DNA of 64,000 nt, taken from Sphingopyxis sp. JAI128. GTDB lineage: Bacteria > Pseudomonadota > Alphaproteobacteria > Sphingomonadales > Sphingomonadaceae. Below, piece after piece: positions 1-8,612 of this stretch; the stretch's first letter is position 1; each line of letters starts with the position of its first letter. The notes beneath the pieces were generated by a model. It worked only from the letters and a program-made list of their open reading frames with translations. It ran no database searches and was not told the origin of the DNA. Made by a program: the position numbers and the translations under genes. The stretch covers positions 124,001-188,000 of the forward strand of contig NZ_JACHDA010000001.1 of NCBI RefSeq assembly GCF_014207235.1. The letters are read 5' to 3'.

Positions 1-1
1 G

Positions 2-3000
2 CTGCTGCGGATCGACCGCTTTGTCTTCGAACCCGCCGTTGCGGGCGAACGCCAGGTGGCGACGCTCAACGGCAAGGTCGCGATCGCCGACCGCCGGGCG
101 CAAGTGACCGCAAACGCCGCGACGCTCAGCGGCGGCGGCGGACAGGGCGACAGGCTGAAATTGCTGCTCGACGCGGTGCCCGATCAGAACCGGCTGGCCG
201 TGACGCTCGATGTTTCGGCACCCAAGGACGGTGTGCTCGCCGCGATGGGCGGCTTCGAAGAAACGCTGACCGCGAAGCTCGACGGGCGCGGCGACTGGAA
301 GACCTGGAACGGCAATCTGACCGCGAACCTCGGCGCCGCGCCGCTCGCGCGCGTTGCGTTGACGGCGCGCCACGGCACCTTCGCGGCAAAGGGAAGCGCC
401 CAGGCGTCGCGACTGTTCGCCGAAGGACCGGCAGCGGAGATATTGGGCGGCGAAACGGCGATCGACCTGACCGCGCGGCTCGACAAGCGCAAGGCGGCGG
501 TCGACGGACGCCTGTCGTCGGACACCGCCGAGCTTGGTATAAGCGGCGGCATCGACCTTGGCACCAATCGCTACGAGAGCCTGCAACTAGCGGTCAATAT
601 ATTGCGGTCGGGCGCGATTGCGCCGGCGGTGAGGGCGAACGGCCTTCGCGCGACCGCTACGCTCGACGGAGAGTTCGCGTTGCCGACGGTCGATTATCGG
701 GCGAATGCGAACAGCCTCGCGGTCAACGATATCGTCGTCGAGGGACTGAGCCTTGCCGGCAAGGCGCGCGTTGATGCCGACCAGATCGCCATTCCGGTCG
801 CGGGCCGCGCCGCGCGAATTCGCGGCCTTGACGCCGTTGCTGGCGGCACGCTCGTTCAGGTCCGGCTCGACGGTGACCTGGCCTATAGCGACGGGCGCAT
901 CCTCAGCGATAATCTGCGCCTTCGTTCGCCGCGTATCGACGCCAAGGCGATTCTTGTCGCCGACCTCAACAAGGGTTTCTACACCGGGGCGATCGACGGA
1001 CGGATCAACGATTATCGCATCGAAAGCGTCGGCATTTTCGATATCGACACCGATGCCGATCTCAAGACCGCGCCGCGCGGCGGGTTCGAAATCGCCGGCC
1101 GAGTCCGGGCACGATCGACACGGTTGTTCAATTCGGGAGTGCGCGACTTCCTCGGCGGCAACGCCACGGCATCGAGTGACGTGCGCTATGGCACCGACGG
1201 TCTCGTCCGTTTCGCCAACCTCCGCCTCTCCGCCCCGCGCCTGCGGATTACCGGCGGGCAGGGGAGCTATACGCCGAACGGGCAGATCCGGCTGACGGCG
1301 CGCGCCCACTCGACCGACTATGGTCCGGTCGGTGTCCAGGTGGCCGGCACAATCAGCGATCCCAACGCGGTCGTGACCGCCGAACGCCCGGGGCTCGGCA
1401 TCGGCCTTGCCAAGCTTGTGGCGCGCATCAACGGCGCGCCGGACGGCTATCGCCTCGCCGCGACGGGCGAGACGGACTATGGTCCCCTGTCGGCCGATGT
1501 CCTTTTGCTCACGGCGAAAGGTCCGCTGACGATCGATGTCGAACGCGGCGACCTGTCGGGCATCGGCTTCAAGGGGCGATTGGTGCAAAGCGATGTGGGG
1601 CCGTTCGTCGGGCGGCTCGACGCATCGGGGCAGGGACTGGGCGGTCTCGTCCGCCTGAGCGCGGCGGGTCAATATCAGGCCGCCGCGATCAACGTCCGCG
1701 CAAACAATGTCGTGCTGCCCGGCGCGGCGCAGCTTTCGGTCGGTTCGGCGATCGTCGATGCCGACGTCACGCTGTACGACAATCCGCACGTCGTTGCCGA
1801 CATTCAGATTGCGCAGACGCGCATCCGCGAATTCGATATCGCCGTCGGCAGGGTCAAGATCGACTATCGCGACGGCAGCGGCCGCGCGCAGGCGCTGGTC
1901 GAAGGGACCAGTGGTGTGCCGTTCCGCGTTGCCGCCAATGCCGACCTGAAACCCGACTTGTGGCGCGCATCGGTGCAGGGCCGGGCAACGGGCATTAATT
2001 TCCGCACCACATCGCCCGCGCGGATCATCCCTGGCGCCGACGGCTATGAATTGCTGCCCACGACAGTCAACCTGGGCCGTGGCAGCAGCGCGCGGATCGC
2101 GGGCCGCTTCGGCGAGGGCATCATGTTGCAGAGCCGGCTCGAACGCGTCAATATGGCGATCCTCAACGCCGTTTATCCCGATATGGGCCTTGGCGGCCGC
2201 GCTTCGGGAAGCCTCGATTTCGAACAGGCCAGTGCCGACAGCTTCCCGCGCGCCGACGCGCGGCTGACGATCACCGGCTTCACGCGGACGACCGCCGCCT
2301 CGGTCAGCCAACCGGTCGACGTCAATTTTGCCGGCAAGCTGCTCAGCGATGGTGGCGAAGCGCGGGCCGTGATGCGCAAGCGCGGCAGCGTGATCGGACG
2401 GATGCAGGCATCGCTGCGGCCGCTTGGCGCGGGGGCGGGCAGCTGGACCGAACGCCTGATGGCAGCGCCGCTGGGCGGCGGTATCCGCTACAACGGCCCC
2501 GCCGATACGCTCTACTCCTTCTTCGGTCCCGCCGACCAGCATGTGACCGGACCGGTCGCGGTTGCGGCCGATTTCAGCTGCAGCGTATCCGATCCCTGCC
2601 TGAACGGGGTCGTGCGCGGCAAGGACATGGTCTATGAAAATCAGATCTACGGCACGCGGCTGACGAACATGGTCGTGAACGGTCGCTTCACCGGGAACCG
2701 GCTGGAAATCGAGCAGCTCAAGGCAACCGCGGGCGACGGCACCGTCGAGGCAAAGGGCTTTATCAGCCTGGCGTCGGCCGACGGCTATCCGATGAGTATC
2801 GCGGCGACGCTCGACAATGCGCGGCTGGCGCGCAGCGAAAATATTGGTGCGCGCGCGACGGGCAATCTGACGCTCGAAAAGGTCGCGGGGCAGACGGCCT
2901 TGCTGTCGGGCAGCCTCCGCCTTCCCGAAACCCGGTACAAGATCGTGCGCGAGGGCGCAGCGCAGGTGCCGATATTGACCGGGGTCCGCCGCAAGCCGCC

Positions 3001-3775
3001 CGCAGGCCGTCCGCGGATCAGCGGTGACGGTCTCGCGGCGGTCGGCGGCAGCTTGTTCGACCTCATCCGGCTCGACATCGCGCTGGAGGCGCCCGACGAA
3101 ATCTATGTCAGCGGCATGGGGCTCGAATCCGAATGGAAGGCCGACATCGTGCTGCGCGGCACGACCGAGGCGCCGCGCGTGACGGGCGAGATCGAGCTGG
3201 TGCGCGGGACGCTGGGCTTCGCCGGGCGTTCGTTCGAATTGCAGGAAGGCCGGGTGACCTTCCCGACTGGCGACGCGTTCGACCCTGCGATCCGGCTGCT
3301 GGCAAGCGATACGATCGAAACGGTGACGGTGAATGTCAGCGTGACGGGTCGCGCGAGCAATCCCCAAATCGCCTTCTCGAGCGTGCCCGGCCTGCCACAG
3401 GACGAGATCGTGTCGCGCATCCTGTTCGGCGATTCGATCACGACGCTCTCGCCGCTCCAGGCGGTCCAGCTCGCCTCGTCGCTCAACGCGCTGAGCAGCG
3501 GGGGCGGAGGACTGAGCCCGCTCGGCGCGCTGCAATCGGCGACGGGGATAGACCGGCTTCGCATTCTCGGCCCCGACGACACTGTGGGGCGCGGCGCGGC
3601 GCTCGCCGCCGGGCAGTATATCACCAAGGACATCTATCTGGAGGTGATCACCGACGCGCGCGGCTATACCGCGACGCAGCTGGAGATCAGCCTGACTCCG
3701 GCGTTGTCGCTGCTGAGTCAGGCGGGCGGGTCAGGCCAGTCGAACCTCAGCATCCGCTACCGCAAGGATTATTGA
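2..3775 (+). CDS. tamB: Translocation and assembly module TamB, 5' end outside window
   Basis: The frame is open from base 2, so the start lies upstream of the window and 1257 C-terminal residues are visible. TamB is a long periplasmic protein that, with the outer-membrane partner TamA, helps lipid transport or autotransporter assembly. The visible part is made of repetitive beta-rich segments typical of the AsmA/TamB class. The last 350 residues look like the DUF490/TamB domain, including a GTLGFAGRSFELQEGRVTF stretch and a C-terminus ending in SIRYRKDY, the aromatic ending expected for the family. The GTG at 56 is internal and not a likely start. The stop shares a base with the next gene (TGATG), so the two are probably co-translated. 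Confidence 0.9.
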   Translation: MLRIDRFVFEPAVAGERQVATLNGKVAIADRRAQVTANAATLSGGGGQGDRLKLLLDAVPDQNRLAVTLDVSAPKDGVLAAMGGFEETLTAKLDGRGDWKTWNGNLTANLGAAPLARVALTARHGTFAAKGSAQASRLFAEGPAAEILGGETAIDLTARLDKRKAAVDGRLSSDTAELGISGGIDLGTNRYESLQLAVNILRSGAIAPAVRANGLRATATLDGEFALPTVDYRANANSLAVNDIVVEGLSLAGKARVDADQIAIPVAGRAARIRGLDAVAGGTLVQVRLDGDLAYSDGRILSDNLRLRSPRIDAKAILVADLNKGFYTGAIDGRINDYRIESVGIFDIDTDADLKTAPRGGFEIAGRVRARSTRLFNSGVRDFLGGNATASSDVRYGTDGLVRFANLRLSAPRLRITGGQGSYTPNGQIRLTARAHSTDYGPVGVQVAGTISDPNAVVTAERPGLGIGLAKLVARINGAPDGYRLAATGETDYGPLSADVLLLTAKGPLTIDVERGDLSGIGFKGRLVQSDVGPFVGRLDASGQGLGGLVRLSAAGQYQAAAINVRANNVVLPGAAQLSVGSAIVDADVTLYDNPHVVADIQIAQTRIREFDIAVGRVKIDYRDGSGRAQALVEGTSGVPFRVAANADLKPDLWRASVQGRATGINFRTTSPARIIPGADGYELLPTTVNLGRGSSARIAGRFGEGIMLQSRLERVNMAILNAVYPDMGLGGRASGSLDFEQASADSFPRADARLTITGFTRTTAASVSQPVDVNFAGKLLSDGGEARAVMRKRGSVIGRMQASLRPLGAGAGSWTERLMAAPLGGGIRYNGPADTLYSFFGPADQHVTGPVAVAADFSCSVSDPCLNGVVRGKDMVYENQIYGTRLTNMVVNGRFTGNRLEIEQLKATAGDGTVEAKGFISLASADGYPMSIAATLDNARLARSENIGARATGNLTLEKVAGQTALLSGSLRLPETRYKIVREGAAQVPILTGVRRKPPAGRPRISGDGLAAVGGSLFDLIRLDIALEAPDEIYVSGMGLESEWKADIVLRGTTEAPRVTGEIELVRGTLGFAGRSFELQEGRVTFPTGDAFDPAIRLLASDTIETVTVNVSVTGRASNPQIAFSSVPGLPQDEIVSRILFGDSITTLSPLQAVQLASSLNALSSGGGGLSPLGALQSATGIDRLRILGPDDTVGRGAALAAGQYITKDIYLEVITDARGYTATQLEISLTPALSLLSQAGGSGQSNLSIRYRKDY

Positions 3776-3996
3776 TGCGCGCCGCCATCCTGTTCCTGTC
3801 CGTGCTGCTGCTCTCAGCGTGCGAGGACGAACCGCGGTTCGACGAGCGCTATGACAAGGCGGCAACAGAGATCGAAGCGCGCGCGAAGGCGATGGACGCC
3901 GATATCGCGAAATCCGATCAGGCTGCGCCTGCGGCGTCAAAGGACTTGTCTGAGACCGCGAAGCCGTCTAACCCGCCGCCGTCATCTGGGGAGTAG
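3775..3996 (+). CDS. Small putative lipoprotein, 73 aa
   Basis: The ATG overlaps the tamB stop by one base. The N-terminus (MRAAILFLSVLLLSAC) is a lipoprotein signal with an LSAC lipobox, cysteine at residue 16. The mature part is short, charged and probably helical (EIEARAKAMDADIAKS), with a Pro/Ser-rich tail. It is probably anchored in the envelope and co-expressed with tamB. I know no function. The last codons (Ser-Gly-Glu-stop) lie inside the conserved GGGGAGTAG box of the following riboswitch, so the end of this gene and the start of the aptamer share sequence. Confidence 0.75.
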   Translation: MRAAILFLSVLLLSACEDEPRFDERYDKAATEIEARAKAMDADIAKSDQAAPAASKDLSETAKPSNPPPSSGE

Positions 3997-4090
3997 CCAG
4001 CCGTCCTTCGCGACGGGCCGCCGCGTCAACATACTTGGCCGAGAGGTCATGGTGCGGTGGAAACGGGAAACCGTTTGGGCGAGACCAATG
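3983..4090 (+). promoter_or_regulatory. yybP-ykoY manganese riboswitch aptamer
   Basis: Three conserved blocks of the yybP-ykoY (Mn2+) aptamer appear in order: GGGGAGTAG at 3988-3996, GTCAACATACT at 4025-4035 and GAGACC at 4081-4086. A closing P1 helix can form between CAT-TGG (3983-3989) and CCA-ATG (4085-4090). This class senses manganese and usually controls Mn2+ exporters. The next gene is a UPF0016/GDT1 protein, a known target class, which supports the call. The 5' box overlaps the 3' end of the preceding lipoprotein gene. Boundaries are by eye, without a covariance model. Confidence 0.88.
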
Positions 4091-4104
4091 GCATCGACCT
4101 TCGT

Positions 4105-4158
4105 CCGGGCCGGACGGCGGGTCCGGTGTCTATTGGAATCGCAGCCGTCCGGCCCCGG
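4105..4158 (+). promoter_or_regulatory. Hairpin next to the ribosome binding site, probable riboswitch expression platform
   Basis: Bases 4107-4118 and 4144-4155 are perfect reverse complements (12 bp), with two more pairs possible after a bulge and a loop of about 25 bases. The 3' arm runs into GGAG at 4157-4160, seven bases before the ATG at 4167. The helix could therefore hide the Shine-Dalgarno sequence, with manganese binding to the upstream aptamer relieving it. Translation control is inferred. No T-run follows, so a terminator is less likely. Confidence 0.6.
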
Positions 4159-4166
4159 AGTATCCC

Positions 4167-4739
4167 ATGGAAGCCCTGTTCACCTCGACCGCCGTCGTTG
4201 CGCTCGCCGAAATCGGCGACAAGACGCAGTTGCTGGCGATCCTGCTCGCAGCACGTTTCGGCCGTCCGGTGCCGATCATCCTCGGTATCTTGGTCGCTAC
4301 GCTCGCCAACCATGCGCTGGCGGCGCTGCTTGGCGCATCGGCGGCAGCCTTGCTCGACAGCGCAGTTTTTCGGTATGCGATCGGCCTGTCGTTCGTCGCC
4401 ATGGCGCTATGGACGCTTATCCCGGACAAGTTCGACGATGACGAAGCGCCCAAGCCGCGCTTCGGCGCGTTTCTGACGACGCTAGTCGCCTTCTTCCTTG
4501 TCGAAATGGGCGACAAGACACAGGTCGCGACGATCGCGCTCGGTGCGCAATATCAGAATGTCGTGGCGGTGACGGCGGGAACGACGCTCGGCATGATGAT
4601 CGCCAATGTCCCGGCAATCTTCCTTGGCAATGAGCTGCTCAAACGCGTCGACCTGGCCAAGGTTCGCATGGTCGCCGCAGCCCTGTTCCTCGTCATCGGT
4701 CTGTGGGTACTCGCGCAGACCGCTGGCTGGCTCGGCTAG
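4167..4739 (+). CDS. UPF0016/TMEM165-GDT1 family cation (Mn2+) exporter
   Basis: A 190-residue membrane protein with two copies of the family signature, EIGDKTQ near residue 14 and EMGDKTQ near residue 114, each in a three-helix half. This is the usual inverted-repeat layout of bacterial UPF0016 proteins, which export manganese or calcium. The riboswitch upstream makes Mn2+ the likely substrate. The ATG at 4167 is chosen because it follows GGAG and begins MEALFTSTAVVALAEIGDK, the usual N-terminus. An in-frame extension to 4035 would run through the riboswitch and is rejected. The stop overlaps the stop of the convergent galE. Confidence 0.9.
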   Translation: MEALFTSTAVVALAEIGDKTQLLAILLAARFGRPVPIILGILVATLANHALAALLGASAAALLDSAVFRYAIGLSFVAMALWTLIPDKFDDDEAPKPRFGAFLTTLVAFFLVEMGDKTQVATIALGAQYQNVVAVTAGTTLGMMIANVPAIFLGNELLKRVDLAKVRMVAAALFLVIGLWVLAQTAGWLG

Positions 4740-5752
4740 TCGGCATTGCGCGTGGCGAGCATGCGTTCGAAACGCCAGCTCGACGCGCACATGGCGTCCA
4801 GGTCGCGGCTTGCCTTCCAGCCCAGTTCACGCGCCGCGCGTTCGGGGCTGGCAAAGCAACTCGCGACGTCGCCGTCGCGGCGTGGAGCGATGCGGTACGG
4901 CACGCGAACGCCGTTAATGCGCTCGAACGCCTCGACCATGCCGAGCACCGAATAGCCCTGGCCGGTACCAAGGTTCCATATCGACAGCGGTTGGCTGGCT
5001 TTGGCGATCGCATCGAGCGCCGCGACATGACCGTCGGCGAGGTCGACGACATGGATATAGTCGCGGACGCCGGTCCCGTCAGGCGTGTCATAATCATTGC
5101 CGAATACCGACAATTCCGCAAGCCGGCCAGCGGCAACCCGGCTGATGAAGGGCATCAGATTGTTCGGAATGCCATTCGGATTTTCGCCGATCAGCCCGCT
5201 GTCATGCGCGCCGACCGGGTTGAAATAGCGCAGGATCGCGATACGCCAGTCGGCATCGGCGGCCGCGACATCGGCCAGCATCTCCTCGATCATCAGCTTG
5301 GTACGCCCATAAGGATTGGTTGCCGATGTCGGATGATCTTCGTCGAGCGGCAGATATTGCGGCTGGCCATAGACGGTCGCGCTCGACGAGAAGACCAGCG
5401 TGCGGACGTTGCAATCGCGCATCGCTTCGAGCAGCGTCAGCGTACCGCGGACATTATTATCGTAATATTTCATCGGCTCGGCGACCGATTCGCCCACAGC
5501 TTTGAGGCCTGCGAAATGAATGACCGCCTCGGCGCCATATTCCGTGAGGGCATCGCGCAGCGCGTCGCGGTCGCGGATGTCGCCTTCGACCAGCGGAATG
5601 GCAGTGCCGGTGATCGCCTCGAGCCGGTCCATCACGGCTGCATCGCTGTTGGAAAGATTGTCGAAACAGACGGCTTCATGCCCCGACGACACCAAGGCGG
5701 CGGCGACATGGCTACCGATATATCCGGCGCCGCCGGTCAATAATATCTTCAT
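4736..5752 (-). CDS. galE: UDP-glucose 4-epimerase
   Basis: A cytosolic extended-SDR enzyme of 338 residues that interconverts UDP-glucose and UDP-galactose using tightly bound NAD, supplying galactose for surface polysaccharides. The N-terminal GGAGYIGS (residues 7-14) is the nucleotide-binding glycine motif. Ser122-Ser124, Tyr148 and Lys152 (in NPYGRTK) form the catalytic set, and length is normal. The start is set at MKILLTGGAGYIG, with a GGAGA about ten bases upstream; 20 further in-frame codons exist but are not family-like. Convergent with the manganese exporter, the two stops overlapping in CTAG. Confidence 0.93.
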   Translation of the reverse strand: MKILLTGGAGYIGSHVAAALVSSGHEAVCFDNLSNSDAAVMDRLEAITGTAIPLVEGDIRDRDALRDALTEYGAEAVIHFAGLKAVGESVAEPMKYYDNNVRGTLTLLEAMRDCNVRTLVFSSSATVYGQPQYLPLDEDHPTSATNPYGRTKLMIEEMLADVAAADADWRIAILRYFNPVGAHDSGLIGENPNGIPNNLMPFISRVAAGRLAELSVFGNDYDTPDGTGVRDYIHVVDLADGHVAALDAIAKASQPLSIWNLGTGQGYSVLGMVEAFERINGVRVPYRIAPRRDGDVASCFASPERAARELGWKASRDLDAMCASSWRFERMLATRNAD

Positions 5753-5877
5753 CGCCCGACTGTCTCCATCGGGCAATGGCCCGGTATCGTCGCCATATTC
5801 TATCGGCGACATACTACCAAGAGATTGTGCGCAGCCGGGACGTTAAGGCCCGGTTTTGTCATGTCGATCAAGGTCAA

Positions 5878-5953
5878 TGGTGAGCCCTGCTGGGTTCGAA
5901 CCAGCGACCTACTGATTAAAAGTCAGTTGCTCTACCGACTGAGCTAAGGGCCC
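5878..5953 (-). tRNA. tRNA-Lys (anticodon TTT)
   Basis: The reverse strand folds as a complete 76-base cloverleaf. The acceptor arm is GGGCCCT/AGGGCTC with one G-T pair. The D arm includes AGCTCAGTCGGTAGAGC. The anticodon stem is ACTGA/TCAGT around loop CTTTTAA (anticodon TTT), and the T arm is CTGG-TTCGAAC-CCAG. CCA is encoded at 5880-5878. Confidence 0.97.
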
Positions 5954-5996
5954 ATCGCGATACCGCCAAGGCGATCTTGCGAAGTGAGCCGCCGCC

Positions 5997-6518
5997 CTAG
6001 TGCCCCGACGCGTTCGGGTCAACCGGCTTCGGACGGATCAACCGTGCGGCGAGTTGGCGAACGCTGCGTCCCCGCAAGGGGTGCTTCCATCCGGGGACGA
6101 TCGCGCGCAGCGGGCCGAGCACGAAGGCGCGCCTTTCGAGTGCCGGATGGGGAATGGTGAGGCTGGCATCGGCCCACGCCCCGCCCGACCAGAGCAAGAT
6201 ATCGAGGTCGAGCGTCCGCGCGCTCCAGCGCTGACCGGTGCGGCGACCGAAGCGCGCTTCGATTTCCTGCAAACGATCGAGCATCTCGGGCGGACTCAGC
6301 TCGGAGGCGACGAGCGCGACGGCGTTAGCATAACGGCGGCGCGACGGACCGATCGGGTCGCTCGCGATGATCGGGCTGGCATCGACCGCCTCGATATCGT
6401 CGCTCTCCAGCGCGGCGAGCGCGGCGAGCAGCACGGCGCGTGGATCGCCATACCGCGCATGGCGCCGGTTCGACCCGAGGCCGATGGCATATAGGGGGAG
6501 CGGCATTGCGTTGCTCAT
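5997..6518 (-). CDS. folK: 2-amino-4-hydroxy-6-hydroxymethyldihydropteridine diphosphokinase
   Basis: HPPK transfers pyrophosphate from ATP to 6-hydroxymethyl-7,8-dihydropterin in folate synthesis. Recognisable features in this 173-residue protein are the N-terminal YAIGLGSNR, the IEARFGRRTGQRWSARTLDLD signature with the conserved DLDIL metal ligands, and IPHPALERRAFVLGPL. The start at MSNAMPLPLYAIG is preferred; a second ATG four codons later is possible. Only 23 bases separate it from the divergent glycosylase gene, leaving little room for two promoters. Confidence 0.93.
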   Translation of the reverse strand: MSNAMPLPLYAIGLGSNRRHARYGDPRAVLLAALAALESDDIEAVDASPIIASDPIGPSRRRYANAVALVASELSPPEMLDRLQEIEARFGRRTGQRWSARTLDLDILLWSGGAWADASLTIPHPALERRAFVLGPLRAIVPGWKHPLRGRSVRQLAARLIRPKPVDPNASGH

Positions 6519-6541
6519 AGATGCGCGCCTATCGCAGATAG

Positions 6542-7231
6542 GTGGAAATTGACAGCCCGTTGCCCGGAACCGAGCCGCCGCGCGATTGCCCGCGCTGCCC
6601 GCGGCTCGTCGCCTTGCGCCGTGCCTGTCAGGATCAGCATCCTGACTGGTGGAACGCGCCGGTCTATGCCTTCGGCGATCCCGAAGCCTGGCTGGCGTTC
6701 GCCGGGCTGGCGCCGGGCAAGCATGGCGCGAACCGCACCGGACGGCCATTCACGGGCGATTATGCCGGCAACCTGCTGTTCGCGACGCTGGCCGAATTCG
6801 GGCTGAGTAAAGGATGCTACGATGCGCGGATCGACGACGGGCTGACGCTCGACGGGGCGATCATCGTCAACAGCGTCAAATGCCTCCCGCCTCAGAACAA
6901 GCCGATGCCTTCGGAGATCGCGAACTGCCGCCCCTTTTTCGAGCGTCAGCTTGCCGCCCTGCCGGCAGTCCGGGTGATTATCGCGCTCGGGCGGATCGCC
7001 CACGATGCGGCGCTGCGCGCGGCAGGCGAGCGCATCGCCGCGCACCCTTTCGGGCACGGCGCGGTCCATGCGCTGCCCGGCGACCGCTACCTCGTCGATA
7101 GCTATCATTGCTCGCGTTACAACACGAACACCGGGCGGCTGACGGCTGAGATGTTCGCCGACGTCTTTCGCACCGCGATCGCGCTCCGGGATCAGACGAG
7201 CGGGCCGAATTCCTCGACCAATCCGCGATAA
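6542..7231 (+). CDS. Uracil-DNA glycosylase, family 5 (UDGb type)
   Basis: A 229-residue DNA repair enzyme expected to remove uracil and other deaminated bases. The family 5 motifs are clear: GLAPGKHGANRTGRPFTGD (motif 1, about residues 57-75), VNSVKCLPP, and HCSRYNTNTGRLT (motif 2). Cysteines in DCPRCPRL near the N-terminus, KCLPP and NCRPF fit the four-cysteine iron-sulfur cluster of this group. The start is GTG at 6542; the cysteine pair near residues 16 and 19 shows that the N-terminus cannot be much shorter. Its 3' end overlaps the convergent rppH by 40 bases. Confidence 0.88.
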   Translation: MEIDSPLPGTEPPRDCPRCPRLVALRRACQDQHPDWWNAPVYAFGDPEAWLAFAGLAPGKHGANRTGRPFTGDYAGNLLFATLAEFGLSKGCYDARIDDGLTLDGAIIVNSVKCLPPQNKPMPSEIANCRPFFERQLAALPAVRVIIALGRIAHDAALRAAGERIAAHPFGHGAVHALPGDRYLVDSYHCSRYNTNTGRLTAEMFADVFRTAIALRDQTSGPNSSTNPR

Positions 7232-7668
7232 AGTGCGCGTTTGAAGGGGACGATCAGCTTCTCGATCTCGCCCAGCTCGGCCCATTTCCACGCGCGAAAT
7301 TCCTGATGCTCGGTGTGGATGTTGACGTCGCCGTCGTCGCCCATGAAACGCATCAGGAACCAGTGCTGGCGCTGCCCGCGATATTTTCCGCCCCACATCT
7401 TGCCGATCAGATGGTCGGGGAGGTCGTAGAAATATTCCTCTTTGCTGCGCGCGATGATCTCGACCAGCCCGCCATGGACGCCGGTTTCCTCGCCAAGTTC
7501 GCGGATCGCGGCTTCCTCGGCATCCTCGCCGTCGTCGATACCGCCTTGCGGCATCTGCCACGCCTCGGTGGTGGTATCGAGGCGCTGGCCGACGAAGATG
7601 CGGCCGTCGCGGTTGGCGAGCATCACGCCCGCGCACGGGCGATAGGGAAGTTTGTCGTGATCGATCAT
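7192..7668 (-). CDS. rppH: RNA pyrophosphohydrolase (Nudix)
   Basis: RppH removes pyrophosphate from the 5' end of mRNA, starting 5'-end-dependent decay. The 158-residue protein has a full Nudix box from Gly42 to about residue 64 (GGIDDGEDAEEAAIRELGEE then TG), with the metal-binding REXXEE core, and family blocks YRPCAGVML and EAWQMPQGG upstream. Its ATG overlaps the stop of the upstream hydrolase (ATGA), so the two are probably translated as an operon. Confidence 0.93.
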   Translation of the reverse strand: MIDHDKLPYRPCAGVMLANRDGRIFVGQRLDTTTEAWQMPQGGIDDGEDAEEAAIRELGEETGVHGGLVEIIARSKEEYFYDLPDHLIGKMWGGKYRGQRQHWFLMRFMGDDGDVNIHTEHQEFRAWKWAELGEIEKLIVPFKRALYRGLVEEFGPLV

Positions 7669-8612
7669 GCCGTGCCGTTAGCTTCGGCGACGATCGCTTT
7701 CAATATGGCGAGCGCGCCGCGGATGTCCTCCTTCGCGCTCGGGATTCCCTGCGACAGATTGATATAGCCGTGGATATTGCCCTTCGCCTCGCGGTAGGTT
7801 GTCGGGACCCCCGCTTCGATCAGCTTCGCGGCGTAAGCGCGCCCCTGGTCGCGCAGCGGGTCGAGCCCCGCGGTCACGAGCAGCGTCGGCGGCAAGCCTT
7901 CGGCCGGGAAATCGAGCGGCGAGGCGCGGTAATCGGCAGAATCAGCGGCATAATGATTGCCGAACCAGGCCATGCTGCCTTTGGTCAGCAGATGGCCCTC
8001 GCCGAAATCGCGATAGCTTTGCCAGTCGTCGTGCGTCGTGACCGCCGGATAGATGGGGTGTATCGCGATGACCGGTTTCGCCGCGGGCTTGTCGCGCAGG
8101 CTGAGCGCGGTGGCGATCGTCAGATTGCCGCCGGCGCTTTCGCCCGAAAGGACAAGGCCGGTGCAAGGGATATGGTCGGCGACCCATCGCGTCGCCGCTT
8201 CGCAATCCTCCGGCGCGGCGGGGAAGGGATGTTCGGGCGCAAGGCGGTAATCGACGGCGATCACGGGCATGTCGAGCAGCCGCGCGGCCTCGGCGCAATA
8301 GGGATCGTGCGTGTCGAGATCGCCGATCACCCACCCGCCGCCGTGATAGAATACCATCACCGGACCGGTTTCGCGGTCGGGGCGATTGTCGTATATGCGG
8401 ATGGCGATATCGCCCGCGGGCCCCGGGATGGCTCGGTCCTCGACATGCGCGATCTCGCCGCGGGGCACGTCGGCGAGCTGGCCCATCACACGGAACATCT
8501 CGCGCGCGCCTTCCGGCGGCATCTCCTCCATCTTCGGGCCTTCCTGCCCGTTCAGGAAGGCGAGGAAAGCCGCCACGTCGGGGCGCGTTAAATGGGTGGT
8601 GCCGTCGGTCAT
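7665..8612 (-). CDS. Alpha/beta hydrolase, hormone-sensitive-lipase family
   Basis: A 315-residue esterase-like enzyme. It has the HGGG oxyanion motif (90-93), the nucleophile elbow GESAG with Ser159, an acid in GLDPLRD and a catalytic His in NIHGYINL, which is the normal HSL-family order. The natural substrate is unknown; short-chain acyl esters are typical. MTDGTTH at 8612 is chosen because GGGAG lies eight bases upstream; an ATG two codons earlier would sit directly on that site. The stop overlaps the rppH start. Confidence 0.87.
   Translation of the reverse strand: MTDGTTHLTRPDVAAFLAFLNGQEGPKMEEMPPEGAREMFRVMGQLADVPRGEIAHVEDRAIPGPAGDIAIRIYDNRPDRETGPVMVFYHGGGWVIGDLDTHDPYCAEAARLLDMPVIAVDYRLAPEHPFPAAPEDCEAATRWVADHIPCTGLVLSGESAGGNLTIATALSLRDKPAAKPVIAIHPIYPAVTTHDDWQSYRDFGEGHLLTKGSMAWFGNHYAADSADYRASPLDFPAEGLPPTLLVTAGLDPLRDQGRAYAAKLIEAGVPTTYREAKGNIHGYINLSQGIPSAKEDIRGALAILKAIVAEANGTA

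Noticed and set aside
587..3535. A 982-codon minus-strand open frame opposite tamB
   Set aside because: Same composition shadow; no family features.
4035..4166. Upstream in-frame ATG for the GDT1-type exporter
   Set aside because: The 44 extra codons lie in the riboswitch and its hairpin and do not resemble the family N-terminus.
5830..5862. CCGGG-CCCGG stem followed by TTTT between galE and tRNA-Lys
   Set aside because: Only five base pairs, and the T-run is on the plus strand where no gene ends.
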